Below are positions 53,682 through 62,893 of a stretch of 64,000 bases of DNA, piece by piece. The DNA lies in contig NZ_KV917376.1 in the NCBI RefSeq assembly GCF_002019695.1, forward strand, positions 2,782,670 to 2,846,669, in the 5' to 3' direction. The stretch's first letter is position 1. Each line of letters opens with the position of its first letter. The notes below the pieces were generated by a model. The model saw only the letters and a program-made list of their open reading frames with translations. It was not told where the DNA came from and did no database searches. This stretch comes from Evansella clarkii. GTDB lineage: Bacteria > Bacillota > Bacilli > Bacillales > Salisediminibacteriaceae. The translations under genes and the position numbers were made by a program.

Positions 53682-54059
53682 ATGTGGCTTCCTGTCATGG
53701 GGCTTTTAATCGGTATCCTCCTCGGGCTTTTTACTGAATTCAGAGTTCCTGATCAGTATTCAAGTTACTTGTCAATCGCTGTACTTGCAGCACTTGATAC
53801 TTTAATAGGAGGAATAAGGGCGCATCTGGAGAACGTTTTCGAAGATAAAGTTTTTTTAACTGGTTTTTTTACTAATATCCTTTTAGCTGCGGGTTTAGCT
53901 TTTCTGGGTGTCCATCTTGGTGTAGACTTATATTTAGCTGCCGTTTTCGCTTTTGGAGTAAGGCTGTTTCATAACATAGCCTTAATCAGAAGAATTCTGC
54001 TGGATAAATGGCTGGAAAAGCGTAAAATAAAGAAAGAAACGCAGGATGAGGAGATTTAA
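53682..54059 (+). CDS. sbp: Small basic protein Sbp (DUF1290)
   Basis: 125 residues (B. subtilis Sbp 121). Three membrane helices: MWLPVMGLLIGILLGLF, then LAALDTLIGGIRAHLE with the conserved DUF1290 motif, FFTNILLAAGLAFLGVHLG, and a Lys/Arg-rich cytosolic tail. Starts 1 bp after ylxX, AAAGGAGG upstream. Last gene before ftsA; function unknown. Confidence 0.92.
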   Translation: MWLPVMGLLIGILLGLFTEFRVPDQYSSYLSIAVLAALDTLIGGIRAHLENVFEDKVFLTGFFTNILLAAGLAFLGVHLGVDLYLAAVFAFGVRLFHNIALIRRILLDKWLEKRKIKKETQDEEI

Positions 54060-54112
54060 CTTCAGTTTTCGGTTAAAATCCGCCGAAAAAAAGAGGGAAT
54101 GGGAGTTGAATG

Positions 54113-54141
54113 TTGAATACATTTCATAACTCTCTTATGAT
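54113..54141 (+). promoter_or_regulatory. Candidate SigA promoter of ftsAZ
   Basis: TTGAAT (54113-54118), 17-bp spacer, TATGAT (54136-54141), about 50 bp before the ftsA start. Confidence 0.6.
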
Positions 54142-54193
54142 TCATATGTTATGCTAGTAGATAGAATTGAATGCAGGTAGGAGGTGCCAGCCA

Positions 54194-55498
54194 ATGAACA
54201 ACCATGACACATACGTAACATTAGATATCGGCACATCATGTGTTCGCGTTGTTATCGGTGAAATGATCAATGGAACGCTGAACATCATTGGAGTCGGAGA
54301 AACAAACTCTGATGGAATCAAAAAGGGTTCCATAGTGGATATAGATGCTACAGTCCAGTCAATAAGGAATGCAGTTGAAAAGGCTGAAAGAATGATAGGT
54401 CTTTCCATTCAGAATGTTATTGTTGGAGTAACAGGTAATCATATACAATTGCAGCCTTGTCATGGTGTTGTTGCCGTATCCAGTGAAGACCGGGAGATAG
54501 GGGACGAAGATATTACAAGAGTAATAGATGCCGCGCAGGTGGTATCAATCCCTCCCGAAAGAGAAATTATTGACGTAATACCAAAGCAGTTTATTGTAGA
54601 CGGGCTGGACGAAATCAATGACCCCCGTGGCATGATAGGCGTCCGTCTTGAAATGGAAGGAATAATAATTACTGGTTCCAGGACAATGTTACATAATGTA
54701 CTGAGATGTGTTGAGAAGGCAGGGCTGCATGTGGCAGATATTGCGCTTCAGCCATTAGCCGCAGGTTCAATAGCACTCTCAAAAGATGAAAGAAGCCTGG
54801 GAGTGGCTCTGATTGATATGGGTGGCGGTTCCACGACTGTTTCCGTTTTTGAAAATGGAACTCTCCAGGGTACTAAGCAAATACCTGTTGGCGGAACCCA
54901 TATTACGAATGATATTTCCGTTGGTTTGCGTACTTCTACAGACGAAGCGGAGAAAGTGAAAATTGAAAATGGACATGCTTTTATTGAATATGCCTCCGAT
55001 GATGAAACGTTTGAAGTTTCGGAGATTGGCAGCGACCAGAAGCAGGAGTTTTCACAATGGCAGCTTGCTAATATAATTGAACCAAGAATTGAAGAAATTC
55101 TCCAGCTTGCTCTGAAGGAAATTCAGAGAATGGGATATTCGGAACTGCCGGGAGGATACGTTCTTACTGGTGGTACAGCGAAGGTTCCGGGTGTACTTGA
55201 ACTTGCAAGAGATGTACTGCAGAAAAATGTCCGTATTGCGATACCGGATTACATAGGCGTTCGGGAGCCACAGTATACAAACGGGGTCGGCCTGATCACC
55301 TTTGCACACAGAAACATCAGAATTCAGGGTAAGGAAGTTGCTTCAGGAGTAAGCAACATCTCTGAAGCGGACAACCAGGTTGAGACGAAGGAACGAAATG
55401 AACGCAAGGAAAAATCAGCCCCGAAAAAGAAACAGCCAAAGGAAGGGCCTGGAGTCAAGAAAAAAGTATCGAACTGGTTTAAAGTATTTTTTGAATAG
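54194..55498 (+). CDS. ftsA: Cell-division protein FtsA
   Basis: 434 residues from ATG 54194 with AGGAGGTG 7 nt upstream. Actin-like ATPase: phosphate-1 [17 protein letters not shown] (about 6-22), FtsA-specific 1C domain, phosphate-2 [16 protein letters not shown] (about 203-218), adenosine motif [16 protein letters not shown] Lys/Glu-rich linker leads to a C-terminal amphipathic membrane-targeting helix ([13 protein letters not shown]). Tethers FtsZ filaments to the membrane. 46 bp before ftsZ. Confidence 0.96.
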   Translation: MNNHDTYVTLDIGTSCVRVVIGEMINGTLNIIGVGETNSDGIKKGSIVDIDATVQSIRNAVEKAERMIGLSIQNVIVGVTGNHIQLQPCHGVVAVSSEDREIGDEDITRVIDAAQVVSIPPEREIIDVIPKQFIVDGLDEINDPRGMIGVRLEMEGIIITGSRTMLHNVLRCVEKAGLHVADIALQPLAAGSIALSKDERSLGVALIDMGGGSTTVSVFENGTLQGTKQIPVGGTHITNDISVGLRTSTDEAEKVKIENGHAFIEYASDDETFEVSEIGSDQKQEFSQWQLANIIEPRIEEILQLALKEIQRMGYSELPGGYVLTGGTAKVPGVLELARDVLQKNVRIAIPDYIGVREPQYTNGVGLITFAHRNIRIQGKEVASGVSNISEADNQVETKERNERKEKSAPKKKQPKEGPGVKKKVSNWFKVFFE

Positions 55499-55544
55499 AA
55501 CACAAATTTGTTTGGTGAACCATGATGGATTGGGGGAACAAAAA

Positions 55545-56693
55545 ATGTTGGAATTTGAAATGGATTCAGATCAACTAGCAACAATAAAAGTTATCGGGGT
55601 TGGCGGCGGCGGAAGCAACGCTGTTAACCGTATGATTGAAAACGGTCTTCAGGGTGTTGATTTTATAGCTGTTAACACGGATGCTCAGGCACTGAATCTT
55701 TCGAAGGCTGAAACTAAACTGCAATTAGGCGGCAAACTTACAAGAGGTCTCGGTGCAGGTGCAAATCCTGAGGTAGGAAAAAAGGCTGCTGAAGAGAGCC
55801 GTGAGCAAATTGAAGAAGTACTTAGCGGAGCGGATATGGTTTTCATTACTGCCGGTATGGGAGGCGGAACCGGTACTGGTGCAGCTCCTGTAATTGCTGA
55901 AATAGCAAAAGAGCTTGGCGCATTAACAGTTGGGGTTGTGACACGCCCGTTTACTTTCGAAGGAAGAAAAAGAATGACTCAGGCAGGCGGCGGTATCTCC
56001 TCTCTGAAGGAAAAAGTAGATACCCTGATCGTTATTCCAAACGACCGTCTTCTTGAAATTGTGGACAAAAACACTCCAATGCTGGAGGCATTCCGTGAGG
56101 CAGATAATGTTCTCCGCCAGGGTGTACAGGGTATTTCCGACCTTATTGCTGTTCCGGGACTGATTAACCTGGATTTTGCTGATGTGAAAACAATTATGAG
56201 CGAAAAAGGTTCTGCTTTAATGGGAATCGGTGTAGCTACTGGTGAAAATAGAGCTGCGGAAGCTGCGAAAAAAGCAATTTCATCTCCTCTGCTTGAAACA
56301 TCAATTGATGGAGCCCAGGGGGTATTAATGAATATTACAGGTGGAGGAAACCTCAGCCTGTTTGAAGTTCACGAAGCTGCTGAGATAGTTTCAACAGCAT
56401 CTGACAGTGAAGTGAATATGATCTTTGGATCTGTTATCAATGAAAACCTTAAAGATGAAATAGTAGTAACAGTAATTGCAACAGGCTTCGATGATAAGCC
56501 GGCTGAAAAGCCTGCCCCGAAGCGTCAGCCTTCAACGATGCAAAGGAACAAACCTTCATCATCAATGAGGCCGGAACCTCAGCAGGAATCCTCCTCAAGC
56601 CAGCAGGCTCCTCAAAAGCCGCAGCCTGTTGAAGATGAACATGATACGCTTGATATTCCTACGTTCCTGCGCAATCGCAGGAAAAGAAATTAA
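55545..56693 (+). CDS. ftsZ: Cell-division GTPase FtsZ
   Basis: 382 residues from ATG 55545 (GGGGGAAC upstream). Tubulin-like GTPase with [13 protein letters not shown] (about 18-30), the signature [11 protein letters not shown] (about 105-115) and the T7 loop [12 protein letters not shown] Pro/Ser/Gln-rich linker (about 317-365) ends in the conserved [16 protein letters not shown] peptide that binds FtsA, SepF and other partners. Polymerises into the Z ring. A strong terminator follows. Confidence 0.98.
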   Translation: MLEFEMDSDQLATIKVIGVGGGGSNAVNRMIENGLQGVDFIAVNTDAQALNLSKAETKLQLGGKLTRGLGAGANPEVGKKAAEESREQIEEVLSGADMVFITAGMGGGTGTGAAPVIAEIAKELGALTVGVVTRPFTFEGRKRMTQAGGGISSLKEKVDTLIVIPNDRLLEIVDKNTPMLEAFREADNVLRQGVQGISDLIAVPGLINLDFADVKTIMSEKGSALMGIGVATGENRAAEAAKKAISSPLLETSIDGAQGVLMNITGGGNLSLFEVHEAAEIVSTASDSEVNMIFGSVINENLKDEIVVTVIATGFDDKPAEKPAPKRQPSTMQRNKPSSSMRPEPQQESSSSQQAPQKPQPVEDEHDTLDIPTFLRNRRKRN

Positions 56694-56717
56694 ATTTTAC
56701 GCAAATCTGCTGAACAG

Positions 56718-56760
56718 AAGAGAGCAACCCGGTGATACTCGGGAAGCTCTCTTTTTTTTT
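56718..56760 (+). terminator. Rho-independent terminator after ftsZ
   Basis: AAGAGAGC (56718-56725) / GCTCTCTT (56746-56753) with an inner CCG/CGG, then a long T run. Confidence 0.92.
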
Positions 56761-56911
56761 TGTGGCTGAGAAAATATTTTTCTCCAGTATATTTTAATCT
56801 CCGGATAAATCACCCTTCATAGTAACCTGTAAATCTACTGAACTATTAAGCAGCATGCGTGACAAGATGAAAGAAAAACAGTCAAAATAAGTAGCTGATC
56901 TCTGGCAAATA

Positions 56912-56944
56912 GTGACAGACTTAAATAATTCCATAAGCTATACT
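56912..56944 (+). promoter_or_regulatory. Candidate Spo0A-type spoIIG promoter with long spacer
   Basis: GTGACA (56912-56917) and TATACT (56939-56944) are near-consensus SigA elements but 21 bp apart. The B. subtilis spoIIG promoter has the same peculiarity (22-bp spacer) and needs Spo0A~P. A partial 0A-like word TTGTCA lies on the minus strand at about 56862. Confidence 0.5.
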
Positions 56945-56975
56945 TAGTTTCAAATTCCATTGGATGGTGGCTGTT

Positions 56976-57887
56976 TTGCACATTTATCTTGATATTATCT
57001 GGCTGCTAAACTTTTTGATAGACCTGATGCTATTAATATTGACTGCCACTGTATTAAAAAGAAAAGTAAGTAAGCTTCGTTTATTTTTTGGAGCATTGTT
57101 CGCATCCATATATGTTTTAATTCTTTTTACCCCTATGGAATCACTAGCTGTAAATCCGCTGATTAAGGTTTGCTATTCTCTTGTCATTGTTTATCTGGCA
57201 TTTGGTTTTCAACGCTTAAAACACTTTTTACAGGCTTGGTTCATGTTTTATTTCGTAAACTTTGCAGCAGGAGGTGGACTACTTGGACTGCATTTCTTTC
57301 TCCAGGCGGACACTGCTTTTGTAAAGGGAACTTTCGCAACTTACACAAGTGGTCTAGGATCCCCTGTAAGCTGGCTGTTCGTTGTTCTTGGTTTTCCGAT
57401 CGTTTACTTTTATTCGAAACAGAGACTGGAAGCAGTTGAAACTGAGAAGATGAAATACGAGGAGATTTATCCTGTTACAGTAAAAGCCGCGGGTATGACT
57501 TTTCATTTAAAAGGCTTTGTTGACAGCGGAAACCGTCTGGAGGACCCTGTCACCAAACGCCCTGTAATGATTATCGATATGAACGAAGCGGGTGATCAGT
57601 TTCCTGCGTCTGTTGTCCGTTTCGTTAGTAAATCAGATCTGACATACGAGGAACTGCCTGAACCGTTCGAGGGGAAGCTCACATTACTTCCGTACAGAAC
57701 TGTCGGTGAGACACAGCACTTTATGTGGGCTGTCAAACCGGACAACGTTACTGTCTATGAAAGAGGCCGGTCTTATAATGTAAAGCACGTGCTGATTGGT
57801 ATGAGCAACACGAGGTTATCTGACCGACAGGATTTTAATTGTTTACTGCACCCTAAGATGATGCAAAAGAAAAAGCTGACTTCATAA
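56976..57887 (+). CDS. spoIIGA: Pro-SigE processing protease SpoIIGA
   Basis: 303 residues from TTG 56976, chosen because GGATGGTGG is 6 nt upstream and the resulting MHIYLDIIWLLNFLID aligns with the B. subtilis N-terminus. ATG 56964 is possible but lacks a ribosome site. Five N-terminal membrane helices, then a cytosolic aspartic-protease domain with the catalytic triad D-S-G in GFVDSGNRLEDP (Asp near 183). Activated by SpoIIR from the forespore, it cleaves pro-SigE at the septum. 30 bp before sigE. Confidence 0.94.
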   Translation: MHIYLDIIWLLNFLIDLMLLILTATVLKRKVSKLRLFFGALFASIYVLILFTPMESLAVNPLIKVCYSLVIVYLAFGFQRLKHFLQAWFMFYFVNFAAGGGLLGLHFFLQADTAFVKGTFATYTSGLGSPVSWLFVVLGFPIVYFYSKQRLEAVETEKMKYEEIYPVTVKAAGMTFHLKGFVDSGNRLEDPVTKRPVMIIDMNEAGDQFPASVVRFVSKSDLTYEELPEPFEGKLTLLPYRTVGETQHFMWAVKPDNVTVYERGRSYNVKHVLIGMSNTRLSDRQDFNCLLHPKMMQKKKLTS

Positions 57888-57917
57888 ACAGTGCAATTTA
57901 CTAAAGGGGGAAGCAAC

Positions 57918-58637
57918 ATGAAGAAATGGAAAATGAGGCTGAGGCTGTGGTGGTACCGTATTTTAATCAAGCTCAGGATTAAATCTGATGAAGTATTTTA
58001 CATAGGCGGGAGCGAAGCACTCCCTCCGCCTTTAACAAAGGAAGAGGAAGCAGATCTGCTTGAACGGCTGCCAAACGGTGATGAGGCGGTCCGCTCCATT
58101 CTTATAGAACGTAATTTAAGGCTGGTTGTTTATATTGCGAGAAAATTTGAGAATACAGGGATTAATATTGAGGATCTCATCAGTATTGGAACAATCGGTC
58201 TGATAAAGGCGGTTAATACATTCGATCCGGAAAAGAAAATTAAGCTTGCTACTTATGCTTCCCGCTGCATAGAAAATGAGATACTCATGTACCTGAGGAG
58301 AAATAATAAAATAAGATCCGAAGTGTCCTTCGATGAACCCCTGAATATTGACTGGGATGGAAATGAACTATTACTCTCGGATGTTTTAGGAACAGAAGAA
58401 GATATTATCACGAGAGGTATTGAAGACAAGGTTGACAGAAAGCTGCTTGTTAAAGCATTGGATACACTGAATGACAGAGAAAAGCAAATCATGGAACTTC
58501 GTTTTGGACTGGCTGGGGGGGAAGAAAAAACACAAAAAGATGTAGCGGATATGCTGGGAATCTCACAGTCCTATATTTCCAGGCTTGAAAAACGAATCAT
58601 AAAAAGGCTCAGAAAAGAATTTAATAAAATGTTATAG
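57918..58637 (+). CDS. sigE: RNA polymerase sigma-E factor (pro-SigE)
   Basis: 239 residues from ATG 57918 (AAAGGGGG upstream), identical in length to B. subtilis pro-SigE. The N-terminal basic amphipathic pro-sequence (about 1-28) ends before [13 protein letters not shown], where SpoIIGA cleaves. Region 2 ([39 protein letters not shown]) and region 4 helix-turn-helix ([20 protein letters not shown]) are intact. The gene is continuous: no skin-like insertion. Directs early mother-cell transcription. Confidence 0.97.
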   Translation: MKKWKMRLRLWWYRILIKLRIKSDEVFYIGGSEALPPPLTKEEEADLLERLPNGDEAVRSILIERNLRLVVYIARKFENTGINIEDLISIGTIGLIKAVNTFDPEKKIKLATYASRCIENEILMYLRRNNKIRSEVSFDEPLNIDWDGNELLLSDVLGTEEDIITRGIEDKVDRKLLVKALDTLNDREKQIMELRFGLAGGEEKTQKDVADMLGISQSYISRLEKRIIKRLRKEFNKML

Positions 58638-58696
58638 TTTTTTCATTGATATAACAGCCTTTGCCGGTTAATTGATTTTTTTAAACTGGAAAGACT

Positions 58697-58725
58697 GCAT
58701 AATTTTCCCTCCCGGGGAGATACTG
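58697..58725 (+). promoter_or_regulatory. Candidate SigF promoter of sigG
   Basis: GCATA (58697-58701), 14-bp spacer, GGAGATACTG (58716-58725), matching the SigF consensus GYATA and GGNNANANT. In B. subtilis sigG is switched on by SigF in the forespore. Confidence 0.65.
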
Positions 58726-58758
58726 ATTTTTGAACATCAGCTCCTGGTGGGAGGGAAA
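58704..58758 (+). promoter_or_regulatory. Anti-Shine-Dalgarno hairpin in read-through sigG transcripts
   Basis: TTTCCCTCCC (58704-58713) is perfectly complementary to GGGAGGGAAA (58749-58758), which contains the sigG ribosome site; loop 35 nt. The 5' arm lies inside the SigF promoter spacer, so it is absent from SigF-initiated mRNA and present only in mRNA running on from spoIIGA-sigE. Masking of the site in read-through transcripts has been proposed for B. subtilis spoIIIG. Confidence 0.65.
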
Positions 58759-58761
58759 GCA

Positions 58762-59547
58762 TTGACTCGAAATAAAGTTGAAATCTGCGGTGTTGACACA
58801 TCAAAGTTACCGGTGTTGAAAAACAAAGAAATGAGAGTGCTTTTCGAACAAATGCAGAATGGCGATATTACTGCACGGGAAAAGCTAGTAAACGGAAATC
58901 TTCGCCTAGTCCTGAGTGTTATACAGCGGTTTAATAACCGGGGCGAGTATGTGGATGATTTGTTCCAGGTTGGATGTATTGGGCTTATGAAATCCATCGA
59001 TAACTTTGACCTTGGGCAGAACGTAAAATTCTCCACGTATGCCGTCCCAATGATTATCGGTGAAATCAGACGATATTTGAGGGATAACAATCCAATCAGA
59101 GTTTCAAGGTCACTAAGAGATATTGCCTACAAGGCTTTACAGGTCAGGGACAGTCTTATGAGTGAGAAAACAAGAGAACGTGAACCGACAGTTCAGGAAA
59201 TTGCTAAGGTGCTGGATGTTCCGAAAGAAGATATTGTCTTTGCTTTGGACGCTATACAGGACCCTGTTTCATTATTTGAGCCTATTTATAACGATGGCGG
59301 AGATCCTATTTATGTGATGGATCAGATCAGCGATGATAAACAAAAAGATGTTCAGTGGATCGAAGAAATTGCTTTAAAGGAAGCAATGATCCGACTTAAT
59401 GACCGTGAAAAGCTTATATTAAACATGCGATTTTTTCAGGGTAAAACGCAAATGGAGGTCGCTGATGAAATAGGGATCTCCCAGGCACAGGTTTCCCGCC
59501 TGGAAAAAGCGGCGATTCAGCAAATGAACAAGCACGCCAAGGAATAG
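58762..59547 (+). CDS. sigG: RNA polymerase sigma-G factor
   Basis: 261 residues from TTG 58762 (GGGAGGG 6-7 nt upstream), giving an N-terminus MTRNKVEICGVDTSKLPVLK almost as in B. subtilis SigG (260). Region 2 (NLRLVLSVIQRFNNRGEYVD, DLFQVGCIGLMKSIDNF), region 3 and region 4 (TQMEVADEIGISQAQVSRLE) are complete. Late forespore sigma factor. Use of a TTG start and a maskable ribosome site both favour tight translational control. Confidence 0.97.
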   Translation: MTRNKVEICGVDTSKLPVLKNKEMRVLFEQMQNGDITAREKLVNGNLRLVLSVIQRFNNRGEYVDDLFQVGCIGLMKSIDNFDLGQNVKFSTYAVPMIIGEIRRYLRDNNPIRVSRSLRDIAYKALQVRDSLMSEKTREREPTVQEIAKVLDVPKEDIVFALDAIQDPVSLFEPIYNDGGDPIYVMDQISDDKQKDVQWIEEIALKEAMIRLNDREKLILNMRFFQGKTQMEVADEIGISQAQVSRLEKAAIQQMNKHAKE

Positions 59548-59572
59548 AGGAAATTAAGATAATGGTGCGAGG

Positions 59573-59609
59573 CCTTCTTCTGTACAGGCAAAGACAGAAG
59601 AAGGTTTTT
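59573..59609 (+). terminator. Rho-independent terminator after sigG
   Basis: CCTTCTTCTGT (59573-59583) / ACAGAAGAAGG (59594-59604), 10-nt loop, T run. Confidence 0.92.
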
Positions 59610-59688
59610 CTGTTTACTAAAGAAATGGCTTTGTTAAAGAGCGATGTTGACTTTTTACATGTGTGTTGATCATAGCGAAGGAGTTTAG

Positions 59689-59744
59689 ACTGTCTCTTCC
59701 TCTGCCAGAGTAGCTTCGGAGAGTATCCGTCGAGACAAATCGAC
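59689..59744 (-). repeat. Dispersed intergenic repeat, copy 3 (inverted)
   Basis: The reverse complement reads GTCTCGACGGATAC ... GGAAGAGACAGT, parallel to the copies at 14823-14875 and 23973-24289. The enclosing 59610-59960 has no gene. Confidence 0.7.
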
Positions 59745-59974
59745 GCGTTTTCGGCGAAGTAACGCTCTTTGAAGCAAGGCCTGAGATAAAGAGAACACTG
59801 TGAAATCAAACGGAGTGAAGATTAAGCAGATGGTGCGCTTATGCATGTGGTGCAAGCGAGCGTCCTGTAGTGAAAATCAACATTTGAGTTTAACAGAGCT
59901 AAAGAAATAAGGAATTGAGAAATAAGTTGAACAAGGGAGGCATAGAATGTAGAGAACAGGGGGGAGGAAGCTGT

Positions 59975-60250
59975 ATGCTGAAAATTTCTGATATCCAGTC
60001 CAAGGATATAGTAAATCTCGCGGACGGAAAACTTCTTGGCCATATTACAGATATAGATATTAATCTGGAAACAGGGAAAGTAGAAGCAATTATTATTGGC
60101 GGAGGCCGGATGATGGGGTTCTTGAACCGGGAGCAGGAAGTAACAGTTCCCTGGAAAAATATCGTTAAAATTGGATCAGATGTGATTCTCGTCAGAAATC
60201 ACGGCCCAGGCCAGACAGGCGGATCATCGAGTGATCAGGATAATGATTAA
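59975..60250 (+). CDS. ylmC: PRC-barrel protein YlmC
   Basis: 91 residues from ATG 59975 with GGGGGAGG upstream. Single PRC-barrel (YlmC/YmxH sporulation family): MLKISDIQSKDIVNLADGKL, GHITDIDINLETGKVEAIII and VPWKNIVKIGSDVILVR. A short Gly/Ser/Asp tail is specific to this protein. Sits between sigG and ylmE as in B. subtilis, but ylmA and ylmB before it and ylmD after it are absent. Function unknown. Confidence 0.9.
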   Translation: MLKISDIQSKDIVNLADGKLLGHITDIDINLETGKVEAIIIGGGRMMGFLNREQEVTVPWKNIVKIGSDVILVRNHGPGQTGGSSSDQDND

Positions 60251-60277
60251 AACCTCTCCTTTACAGGCAGAGGTTTT
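60249..60277 (+). terminator. Rho-independent terminator after ylmC
   Basis: AAAACCTCT (60249-60257) / AGAGGTTTT (60269-60277), starting at the stop codon; T-rich tail. Confidence 0.85.
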
Positions 60278-60410
60278 AATTTTACTTGCGGCGAGAACCA
60301 CCATAGGGCCTTCAGCAAAAATATCAACAGCAAAATATAGCATAAATTAAAAAAATGTAAGTTTAAAACAGGATTTTGTAGAAAAAAAAGCCAGTTTCGC
60401 TTTATTTTCA

Positions 60411-60439
60411 TTGCCTGAAGGCAAAAGTTTCATTATGAT
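60411..60439 (+). promoter_or_regulatory. Candidate SigA promoter of ylmE-sepF-ylmG-ylmH with palindrome
   Basis: TTGCCT (60411-60416), 17-bp spacer, TATGAT (60434-60439). The -35 is the left arm of a perfect palindrome TTGCCTGAAGGCAA (60411-60424), which could be an operator. Confidence 0.5.
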
Positions 60440-60497
60440 TATTATATGTATATCATTAAGTACATATTATGTTCAGTTTATTGGAAGGAGTATCAAT

Positions 60498-61181
60498 GTG
60501 TCTGTAAAAGATCGTTTAACAGAAATAGAAAAAGAAATTGATGCAGCCTGTGAAAGATCAAACCGAGAAAAGAAAAATGTTAAAATAATCGCAGTAACTA
60601 AATATGTTTCCATGGAAAGAGCAAAGGAAGCTCTCGATGCAGGGGTCGCTCATCTTGGTGAAAACAGGGTGGACGAAGGTGTTGAAAAATGGGAAACTCT
60701 TGGCGAAAGAGGGACCTGGCATTTTATTGGCAATCTGCAGTCGAAAAAAGTAAAACATATGATAAACCAGTTTGATTATATTCATTCTCTCGACAGACTA
60801 TCACTCGCTAAAGAGATTGAAAAGCGCGCCCCGGAAAATGAAAAGGTGAAATGTTTTGTACAGGTAAATGTTTCAGGTGAAGAAACAAAAGCAGGGCTTA
60901 AGCCAGAGGAGACCATCTCATTTATCAGGGAACTTGCTGAGTTTCCTTCCATTGAAGTCACAGGATTAATGACAATGGCTCCATTCGTGGAAGACGCGGA
61001 GGAAGTCCGCCCCTATTTCAGAAAACTTCGGGAGTTAAAAGAGGAAACTGAAGCACTGGAACTGCCTCATGCTCCATGTCATGAACTATCCATGGGCATG
61101 TCAAATGATTATGTTGTAGCTGTGGAAGAAGGAGCAACATTCGTCCGTATTGGTTCGGCACTTGTAGGCAAGGAAAAATAA
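60498..61181 (+). CDS. ylmE: YggS-family PLP homeostasis protein YlmE
   Basis: 227 residues from GTG 60498 (AAGGAG 7 nt upstream; an earlier in-frame ATG gives a hydrophobic, non-family N-terminus). Alanine-racemase-like TIM barrel binding PLP on the Lys of IIAVTKYVS (near residue 36). Conserved [19 protein letters not shown] and [23 protein letters not shown] follow. Non-enzymatic PLP-binding regulator of B6 and amino-acid balance. First gene of a run leading to sepF. Confidence 0.93.
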   Translation: MSVKDRLTEIEKEIDAACERSNREKKNVKIIAVTKYVSMERAKEALDAGVAHLGENRVDEGVEKWETLGERGTWHFIGNLQSKKVKHMINQFDYIHSLDRLSLAKEIEKRAPENEKVKCFVQVNVSGEETKAGLKPEETISFIRELAEFPSIEVTGLMTMAPFVEDAEEVRPYFRKLRELKEETEALELPHAPCHELSMGMSNDYVVAVEEGATFVRIGSALVGKEK

Positions 61182-61209
61182 TCTCAAAAGAAACGCTGAG
61201 GTGAAACAA

Positions 61210-61644
61210 ATGAGTATGAAGAGGAAGTTTAAAAAGTTTTTCGAACTGGAAGACGAATATACTGAAACAGAAGAAGAAACAGACGATTTTCCTGAACAGA
61301 AAGATTACAGGGAAACAGAACAACACGCACCTGCCCGCTTTGAAAAGGAAAAGAAAAATGTAGTCAGTCTCACCAGTATTCAGAATCAGGCAAAGGTAAT
61401 GCTCCTGGAACCACACAGTTATGATGAAGTTCAGGAAATCGCCGACCATCTGAAAAACCGAAAGAGCGTGGTTATTAACCTTCAGCGCCTTCCACGGGAA
61501 CAGGCTAAGCGAATTGTGGATTTCATCAGCGGAACTGTATATGCAATCGGTGGAGATATTCAGAAGCTCGGAATGAATATTTTTCTCTGTACTCCGGATA
61601 ATGTGGATGTAACTGGCTCAATCTCCGAAATGATGCAGGAGTAA
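61210..61644 (+). CDS. sepF: Cell-division protein SepF
   Basis: 144 residues from ATG 61210 (GAGGTG 6 nt upstream; GTG 61201 would overlap it). N-terminal amphipathic membrane-binding helix [15 protein letters not shown], acidic linker (about 15-45), then the conserved SepF domain (about 57-140: [49 protein letters not shown]). Forms rings that bundle FtsZ filaments and anchor them to the membrane, overlapping in role with FtsA. Confidence 0.96.
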   Translation: MSMKRKFKKFFELEDEYTETEEETDDFPEQKDYRETEQHAPARFEKEKKNVVSLTSIQNQAKVMLLEPHSYDEVQEIADHLKNRKSVVINLQRLPREQAKRIVDFISGTVYAIGGDIQKLGMNIFLCTPDNVDVTGSISEMMQE

Positions 61645-61670
61645 ACATACTTAAAAGAAGGTGAGCAGCT

Positions 61671-61937
61671 TTGATAGGAACAATTGAATCATTAGTTTTG
61701 ATGGCAATACAGATTTACTTAATACTCTGTATTATTTATATATTTATGTCATGGTTTCCGAACGCGAGGGAAACTACTTTCGGAAGAATGGTAGGCCGTC
61801 TGGTGGAGCCGTATCTTCAGCCATTCCGGTCAATCATCCCACCTCTTGGCATGATTGATATCTCACCTATTGTGGCTATTCTTTCCCTTAATTTTGCCAT
61901 GTATGGTGTTGGGTTTATCTTTGACATGCTGCGCTAG
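61671..61937 (+). CDS. ylmG: YggT-family membrane protein YlmG
   Basis: 88 residues from TTG 61671 (AGAAGGTGAG upstream). Two membrane helices (about 5-27 and 65-85) with the family loop RLVEPYLQPFRSIIPPLG between them. YggT proteins are linked to septation or chromosome distribution and, in plants, cytochrome assembly; the Bacillus role is unclear. 26 bp after sepF, 17 bp before ylmH. Confidence 0.92.
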   Translation: MIGTIESLVLMAIQIYLILCIIYIFMSWFPNARETTFGRMVGRLVEPYLQPFRSIIPPLGMIDISPIVAILSLNFAMYGVGFIFDMLR

Positions 61938-61954
61938 AAACAGGAGGAAATAAA

Positions 61955-62731
61955 TTGAGTTTATATGAACATTACCGAAAAGAAGAGCACCCATTCGTAG
62001 ACCAGGTACTTGAGTGGAAATCCATCGCCTCTGATCAGTTCCGTCCCAAGCTCACAGATTTCCTTGACCCCCGCCAGCAGGAAATTGCTATGTCGCTGAT
62101 TGGGCAGAATGATGACATCAGAATTTCTTACTGGGGCGGCCAGGACCAGGCGGAAAGAAAACGGGGACTGCTTTACCCGGACTACTTTGAACCTGGAAAC
62201 GGGGACTTTGAGCTATCTGTATATGAAATTAACTATCCGGTGAAGTTCGCACAGCTTGAACACCGAAAAATTCTCGGTGCTTTGATGAACGTAGGCCTGA
62301 AAAGAGAAAAGTTCGGTGATATTTTAACGGATGGGACAAGGTTTCAGGTGATCCTTGCTGACGAGGTTGCCGATTTTGTAACTTGGAACTTTACATCTGC
62401 AGGAAAAACAAAAGTTTCTCTGGAAAAAATTTCAAATGAGAAAGATATTATCCAGATGGAGCAGGAGTTTTTATTTTCCGAAGCCACGGTATCGTCTCTT
62501 CGCCTGGATACAGTACTGGCGGAAGCATTTAATATATCCCGTTCTAAAGTTAAACCTTTCGTACAGAACGGCGATGTGAAACTTAACTGGAAGACAGAAG
62601 AAGACCCAAGCAGCCAAGTGGAGGTTAAGGACGTCATCTCTCTCAGAGGCAAAGGCAGATGCCATGTCGTTTCAATAGATGGACAGACAAAGAAAGGGAA
62701 ATGGAGAATAACCATAGGTTTTCCCCGTTAA
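61955..62731 (+). CDS. ylmH: S4-domain RNA-binding protein YlmH
   Basis: 258 residues from TTG 61955, AGGAGGAAATAAA upstream. N-terminal YlmH domain (EHYRKEEHPFVDQVLEW, DPRQQEIAM, WGGQDQAERKRGLLYPDYF) and a C-terminal S4 RNA-binding domain (about 182-240, SLRLDTVLAEAFNISRSKV, NGDVKLNW). Recent work on B. subtilis YlmH places it in ribosome-associated quality control with peptidyl-tRNA-carrying 50S subunits. Between ylmG and divIVA as usual. Confidence 0.93.
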   Translation: MSLYEHYRKEEHPFVDQVLEWKSIASDQFRPKLTDFLDPRQQEIAMSLIGQNDDIRISYWGGQDQAERKRGLLYPDYFEPGNGDFELSVYEINYPVKFAQLEHRKILGALMNVGLKREKFGDILTDGTRFQVILADEVADFVTWNFTSAGKTKVSLEKISNEKDIIQMEQEFLFSEATVSSLRLDTVLAEAFNISRSKVKPFVQNGDVKLNWKTEEDPSSQVEVKDVISLRGKGRCHVVSIDGQTKKGKWRITIGFPR

Positions 62732-62893
62732 TTTGTCGGCACAGCAGGAAGGCAGCACAAGCATGTCGAAATTATACATACTATAAACTATGTACTTGCT
62801 GTTTTTACAGTTTAATTCAGGCGGGAGCGATACAGTCTCTCCTTTCACAGCTTTTTTAGCCTAGCATAATAAACTAACTGGAGGTGGCAGAAC

